5,954 bases of DNA from Marinosulfonomonas sp. (GTDB taxonomy: Bacteria; Pseudomonadota; Alphaproteobacteria; Rhodobacterales; Rhodobacteraceae), in contig JAFLKA010000307.1 in the NCBI GenBank assembly GCA_022712735.1, positions 1 through 5,954 of the forward strand, in the 5' to 3' direction. The notes beneath the pieces are model-generated. The model was not told the DNA's origin, made no database searches, and worked only from the letters and a program-made list of their open reading frames with translations. Each line of letters begins with the position of its first letter. The stretch's first letter is position 1. This document shows positions 5,408 to 5,954 of this stretch, piece by piece. Position numbers and translations under genes: made by a program.

Positions 5408-5954
5408 AAACAGTTTTTCTGGACCTTGACGGCACCCTGACCGACCCGAAACCGGGCATCACCAAATCATTTATCTATGCGCTGGGAAAGCTGGGGCTGC
5501 CAACGCCTGCACCGGATGATCTGGAATGGGTGATCGGGCCTGCTTTGCTTGACAGTTTTGCCCAGTTGCGGGTGGATGATCCACAAGTCGCTGTTGATCT
5601 TTATCGGGAGCGCTATACCCGTGATGGCCTGTTTGAAAACAGGGTCTATGATGGCATTCCCGACCTGTTATCTGGCTTGCGGGATGCGGGATATAACATG
5701 TGTCTGGCCACGGCCAAACCGCACGCTTATGCGCGTAAAATCACCGCGCACTTCGGGCTGGCAGAATACCTGACCCACGAGTTTGGCCCCGAGTTGGACG
5801 GCACCCGCAACAACAAGGGTGATTTGCTGGCCTACGCGCTGGATTTGACGGGGTATGATGCACAAAATTCGATCATGATCGGCGATCGTCACCATGATAT
5901 TGATGCGGCCCGTGCAGTCGGGATGAAATCGGTCGGGGTGACGTGGGGCTATGG
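5404..5954 (+). CDS. HAD-superfamily subfamily IA phosphatase (5'-nucleotidase / phosphoglycolate phosphatase-like), 3'-truncated by the window
   Basis: The first 183 residues are present and the frame stays open to the window edge. HAD motif I is FLDLDGTLT with Asp7 (nucleophile) and Asp9. A helical cap follows (about 15-80, with KPGITKSFIYAL and FENRVYDGIP). Motif II is LATAKP with Thr103, motif III Lys138 in GTRNNKGD, and motif IV MIGDRHHDIDAAR with Asp161 and Asp165. GPELDGTR and GDRHHDI resemble the 5'-nucleotidase/PGP-like group of Mg2+-dependent phosphatases, so it likely hydrolyses a small phosphate ester in the cytoplasm; the substrate cannot be told. The only possible start before motif I is TTG at 5404, since an in-frame TGA lies at 5398-5400. 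AAAAGG at 5389-5394 supplies a ribosome site. TTGA at 5404-5407 is shared with the upstream stop, indicating coupling. Probably 30-40 more residues lie outside. Confidence 0.92.
   Translation, partial: MKTVFLDLDGTLTDPKPGITKSFIYALGKLGLPTPAPDDLEWVIGPALLDSFAQLRVDDPQVAVDLYRERYTRDGLFENRVYDGIPDLLSGLRDAGYNMCLATAKPHAYARKITAHFGLAEYLTHEFGPELDGTRNNKGDLLAYALDLTGYDAQNSIMIGDRHHDIDAARAVGMKSVGVTWGY

Overview
The window looks like chromosomal DNA from an alphaproteobacterium, most likely a marine Rhodobacteraceae (Roseobacter-group) strain. This rests on the style of the RlmN, DapD and LOG proteins, moderately high GC in the housekeeping genes, and an FNR-type operator. No tRNA, rRNA, CRISPR array, insertion sequence or phage gene is visible. 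Genes are tightly packed and the largest gap is about 120 bases.

Layout: the left edge holds the last 37 codons of a plus-strand gene, probably an invasion-associated locus B-like protein, closed by a clear intrinsic terminator. rlmN (23S rRNA/tRNA adenine C2 methyltransferase) follows on the plus strand. A minus-strand pair converges on it: a LOG-family Rossmann-fold protein and, abutting its stop codon, an unrecognised 90-residue protein. LOG is divergent from dapD (lysine and meso-diaminopimelate biosynthesis). The divergent promoters appear to overlap around a degenerate TTG-N8-CAA dyad.

Downstream of dapD is the most interesting part. A near-consensus FNR/FnrL box precedes a secreted diheme cytochrome c, and a membrane-anchored tetraheme NapC/NirT-type quinol dehydrogenase follows. 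A strong hairpin plus T-run lies between the two cytochrome genes. Together they suggest an oxygen-controlled route from the quinol pool to a periplasmic diheme cytochrome, with no terminal reductase encoded in the window and possible attenuation between the two genes.

The right end carries a two-gene unit: an unrecognised 118-residue protein whose Shine-Dalgarno lies in a perfect hairpin arm, and a HAD-superfamily phosphatase. The phosphatase starts at TTG, overlaps the upstream stop codon by four bases and runs off the window.

Most of the window is ordinary core genome. The cytochrome pair and its control elements deserve the closest look, but a wholly new system cannot be claimed from sequence alone.
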